DNA of 64,000 bases, from contig JBAJFG010000590.1 in the NCBI GenBank assembly GCA_037903475.1, forward strand, positions 248,001 to 312,000, read 5' to 3'. Shown piece by piece: positions 21,020-32,524 of the stretch; the stretch's first letter is position 1; every line of letters starts with the position of its first letter. The DNA comes from Ancylostoma caninum (lineage: Eukaryota; Nematoda; Chromadorea; Rhabditida; Ancylostomatidae). A program made the translations under genes and the position numbers. A model generated the notes under the pieces. It saw nothing but the letters and a program-made list of their open reading frames with translations. It did not search any database and was not told where the DNA came from.

Positions 21020-22729
21020 GTCTTTGCATTGTGGAGGAACGAAGACGCGACCAACTAGTAATACGACGCGGCAGATCATTTGGATATTGTAATCCTCGAG
21101 CGCCATCAAGAGACTTGCTACTGTTTTTATCTTTAGGGTAATTTATACTAGCTGCGTGCGTAAGTCGCGCATCAATCGCACGTATCCATTTGCAAGGGAT
21201 TTTCCATGAAGGCATGGCAACACGGCATGTACATCCTCAATGAGAAGAACGCGCGACCGCCGTGAGGCCGCAAACGCGTGCGTCTGAGCTGCGACTGCGA
21301 TGCGACTGCTATACGACTGGGCCCTATTCTTCATCGTATAGGCGCACGCACGTCAGTCCCACGCATCCGGTATAAATTGCCCTTTGGAACTCTCATAATA
21401 CGAATATCCGAAGTAGGAATGGCAATAACATAACAATAGCAGCTGTAATAGTGATGAAGAAAATCGCGGCGGTCAAATGTTCTACAGTTCCACACCAATC
21501 GTGCATTGTGGCCAATATTCGTGTTCTGCGCAGTCACGAATGCCGTTCACGGTAGATTTCAGTGAACCAATCATAGGCCCAGAGCTTGCTCGAATGGATC
21601 GATTCTATTACATTTCCACAGGACCATTAGCTTTACTAGACGTCAAAACTTAACAAAAAAATTTAACAAAAAAAAAGCCGTTTGCTGGGCCAGTTGTTCT
21701 CTTTGCCACATTCGGAGCCTCAAAACACGCGTGGAGGTCTATGAAGCAAGGATTTTTATGGAGACCTAATTTGTACCTCAGTGTATTTGTCGTGAACCGA
21801 GGGTACTGGAGCTCACCACACTGTGGATATCCACCCTCAGAGTGGTCTTCTCGCTCTTTGGCATCAAATAATTAGCATTGATGACTTAGTGCTATTCCTG
21901 ACATTTGCAAAATAATGTATATTTAGAAGTCCTACCAGGTGCAAAAAACTCAAATAAGTGTTGACGACGCTCCCCCCAGGTTGATCTTTTGTTGATCTCT
22001 TTTCAGGATTTGTTCTTGGCTTATTCTGTGAGATTTTCCCGTCTTCAGAAGTAAACCTTCGCCACAGCGTCTGAATAAGAAATCTCGTTGTCATAAGGCT
22101 TCCAAACCAAAACTGTCAATAGTGAAGACGGCTACCATGGGGCGTCCAGTGGAAAGTGATGGCTTCCAGAATCAAGATGAAGAAGAAGAGTCAGCCACAC
22201 TCAAAAGCGTCAAAAGTATTGTAAACGAACGTACCTCCGATGACATGAGGCACATTGTCCACTGATGTCATCAGAGTGTAATATTCAAAGGTTCATGTGA
22301 AAAATCACGAATTGATTTGATCTAGTCTTAATTTGCACTACTTAATCTGATGTGTTTAATGAATATGCTTGGCTGCAATATTTTACATACACAGTTCACT
22401 CAACCGGCAGTGAATACTGGTGGAGGGATCAATGACTGAGATGCGGTCGTTTTCAATCAGTATCAATCATGGTTCATAGTGCAGAACCTCACTGCTTTCC
22501 TTCGATTCGTGAATGCAACACTACTCACTCCTTTCCAAGGCTTCACCACGAGCTTTTCGTGGGGTCGGAACGAAAACGAAGCCCTCTTTGGAGAACCTAA
22601 ATTTTACGAAGTTCCCCTTGGATACTGAGACATTGGGAATATCCCAAATTAACGCGTTTTTCACGGACCTCTGCCGGAAAAGAGCTACGTCTCCGTAAAC
22701 AGCAATTTATACTAAGTGCGTGGGTCAGT
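21020..22729. other. Inverted dispersed repeat at 21150-21320; otherwise unassigned
   Basis: 21150-21320 is the inverted form of the 16020/18535 family. I see no recognisable gene elsewhere. Short plus-strand frames near 22513 and minus-strand frames near 21864 lack domain or splice support. Confidence 0.4.
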
Positions 22730-22860
22730 CGCGCGCCAGATGCGCGCATCTATTAGTGGCAGTAAAGGGGAAGATGTCATTGGACCCGTAGCTGTAAAAG
22801 CGGCAGCGACTAATAGGGGGAAAAATCGCACAAACGCGAGGCGAGCGAAGAGAGCTTAGA
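22730..22860 (+). repeat. Fragment of minisatellite-carrier family
   Basis: Contains AGTAAAGGGGAAGATGTCA and GCGAGGCGAGCGAAG, matching the block just before the terminal hairpin at 11950-12075. The hairpin itself is absent. Confidence 0.55.
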
Positions 22861-22989
22861 GGCAACATGGAAGAGAAAGAGCTGATATGTACCATAACAG
22901 CAAAGCACGGTAGTATCGGAGTGAAAATTCCACCCAAACCTCGCCTAGGGGGTCATTCAAGGTGCTGAATAGGGATATCTTATCTCTTT

Positions 22990-23447
22990 TGTACTGTAAC
23001 TCCGTTTTCCCAGGATTACTGCAGGTATACTGTAGATAAGATTTCTCACAGAATCCTCCCAAATTTATGTGGGGTTGTTTTAAGCGCTGGTCACTAGTAC
23101 CAACATTATTTTATAAGCCACCTTCGTTTTCTCCCCTAAAATGGCATTTTATCTGAATTTGCCACCGTATACCTACAGTGTCCTGATTACGGTACAAAAC
23201 GGATACGATATTCATAATCAGCGCCTAAAACTACCAATCTACGCAAAATTTGAGAGGGATGTGCGAGACATCGTATCTGCGGTATACCTACCGCAAATCT
23301 ACAAGAACGAAATTACGGCATAAAACGGATACGATATTCGTGTTCAGCATCTCGAATCCCCCCTCCCCATTCGAGGTTTGGGCGAAATTTTTCACTTCGA
23401 GAATTTGGCGCAGAAGTAGAGGAGTAGTGCCCTTGTTCCCTTTTTAA
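22990..23447. repeat. Degenerate repeats with ACGGTACAAAACGGATACG words
   Basis: The word AAAACGGATACGATATTC occurs twice about 130 bp apart with similar surroundings. TACTGTAG/CTACAGT words link it to 5030-5560. Confidence 0.5.
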
Positions 23448-23675
23448 AGGCAGCACTCCGGAAATTTCCGCGTTGGAGATTTCGCGGTGTATAGGGGTTT
23501 TTCGGGAAGACAAACTCTTCGACAATGGTGAAGTAACGTGAAACACGCGGAAAACACGGAAACTGATGGCGCTTTTTCATGTGCGTCGACAGGACTCAAC
23601 CTACTCTTGTGATTGTCCAACGGCTACACGGTAAGAGACTACCTTCAGAGGTGAAAATTTCCGTGAGTGCTGCCT
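23448..23675. mobile_element. TTAA-type TIR element
   Basis: A 228-bp element with left end AGGCAGCACTCCGGAAATTT after TTAA (23444-23447) and right end AAATTTCCGTGAGTGCTGCCT before TTGA, a one-base change from TTAA. Same family as 858-1268 by terminal sequence. Interior non-coding. Confidence 0.75.
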
Positions 23676-24464
23676 TTGAAAGAAGCCTGCGCGCCCGGCG
23701 TTAGCCGGACGATTAGGTTGGCAATCCCTAAAAACCGAAAAGCTGGCCCGATAAGGTACATAGCCACTATCCTCCTCGAGAAGCATAGCACCCTGCATTG
23801 TCGTCGCCGGCGACTGTGCGCATCGATTGCCTGAGTGACAGTTGGTCACGGACGTGACTATTCCGAAACGATGAAGATATTACATTAGGTGTTAACATAA
23901 GTTCTTTCGGATGGATGCATTTTTCTCAACCTCGGATACATTTGTCTCCACCTATTTCTTATCTTTTAGCTACATCTCATATAAGATTTGAAAGCGCTAA
24001 TCTTCCACTACAAGAGCGTTGCAAAGAGCTTTTTCTGAAACGACAGTGTGGTTGAGTTTTAAGCCTGCGAAGTGGAACAATAAGCCAATGAAAAATAGCG
24101 CAACTGACAACTACCTACCTGGCACTCAGTTAAAGCTCGAAAGGCCATCAAAACTAAGCAAGCGACCTCTATTAGGTACGGAAAAGACGTTTTGCTTGAA
24201 ATGAGTGGCCATGAATGATTTTCCAAGCTCAAAGAAGACATTTCTGATCCCAATGAAACCAACCACTCCGACCGAACAGATTTCTCCCGTGTACAGCTGG
24301 GAAATGCTCCAGAAGGAAATTATAGTCTAGTTAAGCATTGTAATTCTTACAGCTACCAAACAACTGAGGTAATCCTGCTAAAAGAATCGAATCGTAACGG
24401 GCTAGTCATCTTACCCCATGATAACGTCGGACTCCACAAACGCATTACCGATGCCATGGGTTGC
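23676..24464. other. Repeat ends at 23690-23830; otherwise unassigned
   Basis: 23693-23721 is a family hairpin (CCCGGCGTTAGCCGGAC) followed by GATTAGG and TTGG. 23764-23826 is one end of the 29148-29416 element family (CTCCTCGAGAAGCATAGCA). No gene is recognised after that. Confidence 0.5.
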
Positions 24465-24717
24465 TTTTCTTGTTGATCGTCTAGAATTGATTTCATAAAG
24501 CGAAATTTACCAAATTACTGCACTGCTCATACCATTGGTTTTAAACCCAAAACAGAGCAATGATCTGACCTAGACCCGTTCCAAAAGTGGTATAGGTAGC
24601 AGATGTTTCAAGCTACCAGCATATTTGAAAAAGGATATCCCAAACGCAAGGAGCAAAACGGCGCCGAACGGTGAAATACCACCAACTGCCCCGGAACTTT
24701 TGCACGCACCTAATACA
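24465..24717. repeat. Dispersed repeat, copy 2 (partner 3815-4063)
   Basis: Direct copy of 3815-4063 with the same end GGAACTTTTGCACGCACC. Diverged by scattered substitutions and small indels. Confidence 0.75.
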
Positions 24718-25136
24718 TGGATGTTAAGTATTTGTTTGAAAGACAAAAAACATCTTCGCTAAGGTTCTAAGGTTGGAATCTTCTCCGTACCCACTATTAA
24801 AGTCAGTAATTAGTAAGACCAGCCTGATCGTCCGGCTAACGCCGGACTCCCAGGCTTCTTTTCGTGCTCGCTTCGCTCGCATATTTTCATTGTCTTCAGA
24901 TAAGATTGGTGCAGGTGGATGAACAGACACTATCCACACAGAAGTATTGTTTATCGCGGTTCATGGAACCATTGACCCATTATGAACAGCTCCTTTCCAA
25001 CAATTTGTGGTAACGCATTTCGGTTCGCTGTGGTGGACGTAAATAATAAAAATTGACCGAGTAAGTGCAAATTGGGATTGGACTTGAACACCGGTGCACC
25101 CTTATCCTACCCTTGAGACCTGTATCCCAAGGTTCC

Positions 25137-26445
25137 TCCACTTTTGAACGCTTGTACACCCTTATCACGCCGTTGGACCCGACTCCAGGCGTTTCCCCGC
25201 TTTTCGACACCGGCGCACCCTTATCACGCCGTTGGACCCGACTCCAGGCGTTTCCCCACTTTTGTACGCCGGCGCACCCTTATCACGCCGCTGGACCCGA
25301 CTCCAGGCGTTTTCTCCATTTTGGACGCCGATGCATCGTTATCACACCGTTGGACCCGACTCCAGCCGTTTCCCCGCTTTTCGACACCGGCGCACCCTTA
25401 TCACACCGTTGGACCCGACTCCAGCCGTTTCCCCGCTTTTGGACGCCGGCGCACCCTTATCACACCGTTGGACCCGACTCCAGCCGTTTCCCCGCTTTTG
25501 GACGCCGGCGCACCCTTATCACACCGTTGGACCCGACTCCACGCGTTTCCCCACTTTTGGACGCCGGCGCACCATTATTACACCGTTGGACCCGACTCCA
25601 GGCGTTTTCTCGCTTTTGGACGCCGGCGCACCGTTATCACACCGTTGGACCCGACTCCAGCCGTTTCCCCGCTTTTGGACGCCGGCGCACCGTTGTTACA
25701 CCGTTGGACCCGACTCCAGCCGTTTCCCCGCTTTTGGACGCCGGCGCACCCTTATCACGCCGCTGGACCCGACTCCAGCCGTTTCCCCGCTTTTGGACGC
25801 GGCGCACCGTTATTACACCGTAGGACCCGACTCCTGCCGTTTTCTCGCTTTTGGACGCCATTGCACCATTATCACACCGTTGGACCCGACTCCACGCGTT
25901 TCTCCGCTTTTGGACGCCGGCGCACCCTTATCACGCCGCCGGACCCGACTCCACCCGTTTCCCGCTTTTGGACGCCGGCGCAGCCGTTGGACCCGACTCC
26001 AGCCGTTTCCCCGCTTTATGTTGGACCCGACTCCAGCCGTTTCCCCGCTTTTGGACGCCGGCGCACCCTTATCACACCGTTGGACCCGACTCCAGCGTTT
26101 CTCCGCTTTTGGACGCCGGCGCACCCTTATCACGCCGCTGGACCCGACTCCACCCGTTTCCCCGCTTTTGGACGCCGGCGCACCATTATTACACCGTTGG
26201 ACCCGACTCCAGCCGTTTCCCCGCTTTTGGACGCCGGCGCACCCTTATCACACCGTTGGACCCGACTCCACGCGTTTCTCCGCTTTTGGACGCCGGCGCA
26301 CCGTTATTACACCGTTGGACCCGACTCCAGCCGTTTCCCCTCTTTTGGATGCCGGCGCACCGTTATCACACCGTTGGACCCGACTCCACGCGTTTCTCCG
26401 CTTTTGCACGCCTGCGCATCCTTATCACACCGCCAGCCCACCTCT
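25137..26445. repeat. 59-bp minisatellite array, about 22 units
   Basis: Each unit carries TTGGACCCGACTCCA, CGTTTCCCCGCTTTTGGAC, GCCGGCGCACCCTTATCAC. It is the reverse complement of the 14510-15290 unit. Some units are truncated (25970-26040). A 505-residue plus-strand frame and a 408-residue frame cross it because 59-bp repeats cycle through frames; they are not genes. Confidence 0.96.
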
Positions 26446-26751
26446 AATACTACACTAAGACGTAACCCTCATCCGTGTCATCCCTCGCCTGTTTGGTTCC
26501 TCCTCTTCGTTATAAAGACAACCTATCCGACTCTTTCCTTTTATACGGTTCTGCAATCACAGCCCTATCTCATTCATTCCGACCGTGATGAAAACAACAG
26601 TCGGCCATTAACATGTCTGAACGTGACTGAAGTGGCCCAAAACACCTGTAATTCAAGGTAAAAATCAAAATTTACTACATTTTCGTACATAACTCAATGC
26701 GCTGAACACAATGGTGTAGGTATTTCCCGTTTTTGGTGGCTGGTTCTCGTG

Positions 26752-26775
26752 CACACACACACACACACACACACA
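26752..26775. repeat. (CA)n microsatellite
   Basis: About 24 bp of CA at the position where the 13870 and 27180 copies have long TG tracts. Confidence 0.9.
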
Positions 26776-27007
26776 TGAAGTGCCAATTAAGAAGAAGTAA
26801 GATTAGGAAGACGCCACTGACTGTGAGAAAGTTGGCGGTGGGGAGCCACACGTAAAAGGTAACGCTCCATATGATAGATGCTCTCCAAGTATAGGGTTTC
26901 TTATGTCAATTTCTTCCCACTCATAACAAGTTTTTGCCTCAGCAGATCGTTAATGCCCCAGGTTTAGGAGCGTTGCAAAGGCCCCTGCTCCTCTGTGTCT
27001 TAAACTT

Positions 27008-27170
27008 TCTTCGAATATCGAATATAGACTTCGAATATTCGAGTATATTCGTATAGTGCCATCTGTCAAATACTCGAATCCGAAGGGGACGGACATCCTC
27101 GAATATTCGACTATTCGAACATTCGATTATTCGAATTTTTCGGATATTTATTCGAATACGAATATTCGGT
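27008..27170. repeat. Cluster of CGAATATTCG palindromes
   Basis: The words TTCGAATATTCG, ATTCGAACATTCG and ATTCGAATTTTTCG recur about ten times in 160 bp. The basic unit is self-complementary. No gene is present. Confidence 0.85.
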
Positions 27171-27179
27171 CATAACTAT

Positions 27180-27935
<756 letters not shown>

Positions 27936-29147
27936 TACATCATAAATTGCTCGACACTGTTGAAAAAAACAGGTACTCCCAGGATTAGCTAGGCCCTGAA
28001 AAGAGAGAAACTAAAAAAGCAAGATCAAAAGAGCAAGAACGCGGAACAAGAACGCTCTCGAAACAAGAATGAAGCTGGGAGATGAGGCGCTGATTTGGAT
28101 GAGGAGCGCAAATGAAACCCAAGCGTTTCCTGCATGTGTTGGCGCATCGTAGGGTATGAAATGGTCCACTTTTTAAGGCTATATCTCTGTTAGAAGGAGA
28201 TGATATGGAGCCTACTAGGATACTAGGATGGACATGACAGCACTTGATCAGATGTATATGTGTACGGAACAAACCAAACACTTGTGTGTTTGAATATAAA
28301 AATTGTGCTCCTCAAATCCCACGAAGGCTGAGCTTTGCGTGCAGCCTTTCGCGCGAAGTGCTGGACCACTTAATGAGCATATAATTTTTCAATTCACATA
28401 AGTTTTAGGCGGTTTCTCAAATACTTATTGTGCATTCTGAGATACATCTTTGCCAAAAATTTCTGTCAATTTTGAACTCAGTCACCTAGCACAGTTTTTT
28501 CTTTAGTTCACATAATTTGTGAACATCTTCCTTTGAAAACCTCCAGTATCCTCTTTGTTCTTATTTCACTGAAGATCTCAAGTCAATCAGCGCAGCTTCG
28601 GCAACGCAGGAATCCTTCGAATCCTCCTAGTGGAAACCTATGAATGATCTGCTGCTGTGGAAATTTTTCGGCCTCGATCGCCGCTATTCTCGCAAGCCTT
28701 TTTCCGTCCCCTCTCTATTCACGTGTTGTCTTTCTTAAGACCAAAAAAACAATCTTTTCCGGGGCAGAGCCCCGGACCCCGTACGAAAACCCTTTTGATT
28801 TGCGCCCTTTTTGCAAAGCCCAGCTTGCCCCACCTGAAAGCCTTGATGGGGCTAGTCCCTTCCGAATGCCCTATACTATCAAAATTAGTGCTTGAAGTAT
28901 CCCCACACTTCGCAGGTTCAAGGTGAATTGAAATGAATCGGCAACATGAGAAATAACAGTGATAGGAACGAAACGTACCGATCACCATGTTACATCGCCT
29001 TGGATCGCTTCGAAAAGTAACTCATCGCTTCTCATCATCTGTATTTTTCGAAGATTCACTCAAAATAAACTGGCGATGTGAGTGAAAGAAGAAAAAGGAG
29101 CGATGCTTATCAATTGCCATGCGACATTGAGTATCATCTCTTAGGTA
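27936..29147. other. No recognisable gene
   Basis: Includes a GC hairpin word GGGGCAGAGCCCC at about 28763. I see no coding signature or splice-supported exon. Confidence 0.4.
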
Positions 29148-29416
29148 GCCGCTATACTCCTCGAGGAGTATAGCATCTTGCGTCGCCTTCGCCGGCGACG
29201 GCGGCCGCCAATGTTAGCCGCTCACAATCGATTCGCACTGAAGCCGCAGTCGCGGCCGCCGATCGCCAATGTTGGCGACCAGTCGATAGGCACGGACGAC
29301 GCAGTTGCTATTATCGGCGGCCGCCGCGACGCCCCGCCCACAGTCGATGCCGACCGGTGTCACAGTCGCCAGCGACAGCGACGCAGGGTGCTACAGTCCT
29401 CGAGGACTATAGCGGC
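29148..29416. mobile_element. TIR element with CTCGAG-centred terminal palindromes
   Basis: A 269-bp element. Each end begins GCCGCTATA and contains a palindrome centred on CTCGAG (ACTCCTCGAGGAGT left, AGTCCTCGAGGACT right), followed by a TGCGTCG word. The interior is GC-rich (GGCGGCCGCC). A partial copy of one end is at 23764-23826. No clear target duplication. Confidence 0.75.
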
Positions 29417-29425
29417 AGTGTTATA

Positions 29426-29662
29426 CAGTCTGTCTTAAACGACGAGCCCGCCCACACACGCGGAGATCCAGAGGCTGCCTCGCTTGCCAGCAGCCGCCAG
29501 CGTCATCATCTCTAATCTATTCTCGTTTCATCGTTATCTTCATGATATCGACAAATGTTTTGGCTGAGAGATGTTCGACTTGGCAGCTAACAGCGTACGT
29601 CCAGCCGCGCCGCCTCTTTCGATCCCGCATGCGTGGGCGGACTCGTCGTCTCGGACAGACTG
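29426..29662. mobile_element. 237-bp TA-flanked TIR element, copy 2
   Basis: Flanked by TA at 29424-29425 and 29663-29664. It has the same length and terminal sequences (CAGTCTGTC and GACAGACTG, then GACGAGYCCGCCCA) as 6141-6377. It sits ten bases from the 29148-29416 element. Confidence 0.82.
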
Positions 29663-29691
29663 TACTTCTGGAATATCCTCATTCGCCTTAA

Positions 29692-30241
29692 AGGCAAGGT
29701 CAAAGGGCAAGGGCAAGGGACAAAACCCACCTCCCATCTTTCTGTTGAATTCGTAGCCCACGGCGACGCCTTGGACGAGAACTATATAAGAATAATTTAG
29801 TTGATTTTGTGAGCTTCAAGCTTCAAGCTATAGAAAAATACCTGAAAAAGTCCCACAACAAACGCTTCCCATTGACCAGTGCGGGTTTGCGACGTCCGTG
29901 CTTTCAAATGACATTACACGGCGCGCAATTTATGCTGTCTGTGGTGGCGTCGTAGGGTAAAAGTCATATTCAAAAAACCGGCGATCCGTGTTGATGGGCT
30001 GTGGAAGGTTTCATGAAGTGTTCGTTAGGCTGTAAGTATCTGAGCGGTCGCCGTTGTCAAGTATGTACGCGCGCAGCCCTTTGTCGGTTGGAGCGTATTT
30101 CCCTACGGCTATCGTAATCATCGGACATCTAGCGATAGCGCTTATATCGATGTCTCAAACTTAAGACACGTGCTACACAAACGGTTTGGACTCCGGAGAG
30201 CAAAAAACCTGGGTTGGTAAGATTTTGACCGGGCCTTGCCT
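29692..30241. mobile_element. TTAA-flanked element, 550 bp
   Basis: TTAA lies at 29688-29691 and 30242-30245, with ends AGGCAAGGTC and GGGCCTTGCCT. The interior is about 490 bp of sequence repeated at 35430-36180. Ends are related to, but distinct from, the AGGCAGCAC group. Confidence 0.7.
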
Positions 30242-30269
30242 TTAAAGGCAGTGTGACCCCTCAGGGATT

Positions 30270-30540
30270 TTGCTTGAGATCCTCACTTCAGCCGAACATA
30301 TGCGAGCTGCTGCGGCGCAAAGATACGCTTTACGATTCGTGGAAAAACTTAAGTTGTGGGATTATCTGACCGAGAATTTCGAAATAATCGACCAGCGGAT
30401 GAATTAGAGGTTTCATGGCGCAGCCAAGGTTGGTGAGGGCAGGTACGGTTTTCCAACGCGGCAGTACTTGCTCAATTGCTAATAGCTACTGCAGAGAAGT
30501 TCATTCTAATGTGCAATCCTAACTTTTTCTTTGTAATAAA
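30270..30540. repeat. Dispersed repeat, copy 2 (partner 6670-6950)
   Basis: Direct copy of 6670-6950. It is preceded at 30246 by a further TTAA-type terminus, AGGCAGTGTGACC, so the repeat may be the body of another TTAA-type element. Confidence 0.6.
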
Positions 30541-31964
30541 GTAATGTTGTGGCCGAGACACGAAAAAAAAACGCGCCTTTTTGTCCTTCTAGTCTTTATA
30601 CCAAAACGTAGTGGCAGTATGTTTGTGAAGGAACATAAAATCACTTCTACAAAGTGAAAGTATTTACGTTCTGATGTTCATAGCCATCATGATGCTCTTC
30701 AGCTACGAACTCAATGCGTCGTTTGCCCTTGGTAGGCGTTGGGCGGTGTGGTTTCGCAAGCAAAAGGGCATATTGCTAATGCTCCTTGTTGAAAAATTAC
30801 TGTGGAAGCAGTAACGAGTCGGCATGTTTTGAAGCAGAGCGATGCCTTTGAGAGGAATAAGCAATGAATGCGCGTTTGCAACGCCCTTTCGCCGTCATAA
30901 TCCAGTTGTTCATCCTTCATCGAAGTATGGATTTGTTCATAGGCTTTAGGAAGTTCGTTTGTGAACGTCTCTACTGATTTTAGTTCAGCAAGTTGACAAT
31001 GGGACCCACGGGTAGGTCCCATGGTGGCGGCCACGAGGGACCAAGGGACCCACCGATGGGTCCCACATCAAAAATGGGGTCCCGAGGTCAGAATCTTCTG
31101 AAAATTTCCATAGAGGGGTTATTTCACCTCCAACATTTTGTACCGTATAACCAATTTTGCTGGTTACTGTGGGCATACTGTATCACTTATAATCAAAAAA
31201 AATTAGTACGAATACATCAAAAATATTTATAATAGGTTAATTCCATGTATATTGTGAAACTTATGTCAAATTCTATTATAATTCCATATTTTTAATGAAT
31301 ATTACAACCACTAAAATTGATTAAAAAATTTTCAATATTATTGGTATTTCTATTTATTGATTAATGGTAGTCATTGTCATTTATTGATTATTGTCAATAG
31401 TAACGATAAGATCATTAATGAGTGATAATAATAAATTATTTTACTTAATAATATCATCACTGCTGTTTTTATTATTGATTAATTAATCTAAATTTCATTA
31501 TTACTGTTGTGGAAGAAATGAACGAAAATTTCGCATTGGTGCCACGTGGCACAACTTGCCAAGACACTCATTGTCGTCGATGTGATAAACCTTAGACTAA
31601 ACGTACTTTTGAATACTTTTGTTTTCGTTTTTCTATTTACAAAAATGTTAAGACCAACTGTTGCTTGAATTTCGATTTTTTACTGCTCATGTGGATAAAA
31701 AAATGATAAAAGGTATTTAAAACATATAATTTAAGGCTGGGTAACTCATAATCGTTTTTTTTATGTGCTCGAAGATATGTACAATACACGATTACACGAG
31801 ATACGTTCCCCACCTGCGATGCGGCGGCCGCGAGAGGCTAGAGCATAGACAGGGGGTGGTGCTTGGGGACACTACAGGGACCCGTTAGTAATTGGAGGCG
31901 CAGAGAGCGAAAGGACTCGTGGTGCGCGTCAAGCTCTGGCCGTGGTTGGGGAACGTATCTCGTG
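30541..31964. other. No recognisable gene; AT-rich 31200-31500
   Basis: 31200-31500 is strongly AT-rich. A GGGACCCAC/GGTCCCATGG word cluster lies at 30998-31085. I find no coding evidence. Confidence 0.4.
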
Positions 31965-32465
31965 CAACCACAATACCCTCGCTAAGTTCTTTAAAAAGTA
32001 CACTCGGCTCGCGAAGTTGCGTTCTTTTCGTTCCACTCCCTACAAATTTGGTAAGATGCCATCTACCGAAAGACCGTGTAGATCACAGAAATCGCACATG
32101 TCTGTTTGACCTATCTATATGGAATTTGCTATAAATTTCATGTTAAATTGCGAAATTTGAGCGTTTCTTTTTTTGAGGGATTTCTTCGCGAACTGCACGC
32201 GACGTCGCGTGCGGCGAGCCAAGCGATGCGCGACAAAATTATGGCAAAGCGAGAACACCTTAAAGTTTTATGCTGAAGCTAAAAACTGTTAGCCAACCTA
32301 ATATGAGACTGAGGTTGAGTCGACTACGCTTCTTTCCATCGGTTTTATTTTGCATTACTTTGCGCCTTAACAAATTTATAGGGAAGGAACGAAAAGAACG
32401 AAACTTCGCGCACCGAGTGTACTTTTTAAAAGAATTTAGCGCGGGTATTGTAGCTCCGATTTTAT
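31965..32465. repeat. Inverted repeat pair 31965-32140 and 32265-32465
   Basis: The reverse complement of 32360-32465 matches 31965-32070 closely (shared AAAAAGTACACTCGG, CGCGAAGTT, TTCTTTTCGTTCC). The two arms flank about 125 bp of unique sequence. It may be two copies of one element in opposite orientation. Confidence 0.65.
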
Positions 32466-32502
32466 CTTGCCTTGGTCGTGTATTTGACGCTGCTCGGAAG
32501 TA

Positions 32503-32524
32503 AATAAATAAATAAATAAATAAA
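32503..32524. repeat. (TAAA)n microsatellite
   Basis: Five to six TAAA units directly after the right arm of the inverted repeat. It may be the simple-repeat tail of a retroposon. Confidence 0.85.

Larger units (their letters stand above)
24819..26800 (-). mobile_element. Minisatellite-carrier element, minus copy, largest array
   Basis: Same layout as 13870-15417 but on the minus strand. On plus coordinates from the right: AATTGGCACTTCATG-like segment near 26776-26795, (CA)n at 26752-26775, the conserved body at 26540-26710, the 59-bp array, then a terminal block. The perfect hairpin is at 24830-24847 and CTGG (CCAG on plus) at 24819-24822. The base after CTGG is T. The 5' boundary is approximate. 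No coding sequence is recognised. Confidence 0.6.

Noticed and set aside
14510..26445. CRISPR-like regular repeats
   Set aside because: Units are contiguous 59-bp tandem repeats without unique spacers, in a eukaryotic context.
25144..26661. 505-residue and 408-residue plus-strand open frames
   Set aside because: They are translations of the 59-bp minisatellite array; because 59 is not a multiple of three the array cycles frames and lacks stops. No protein family is implied.
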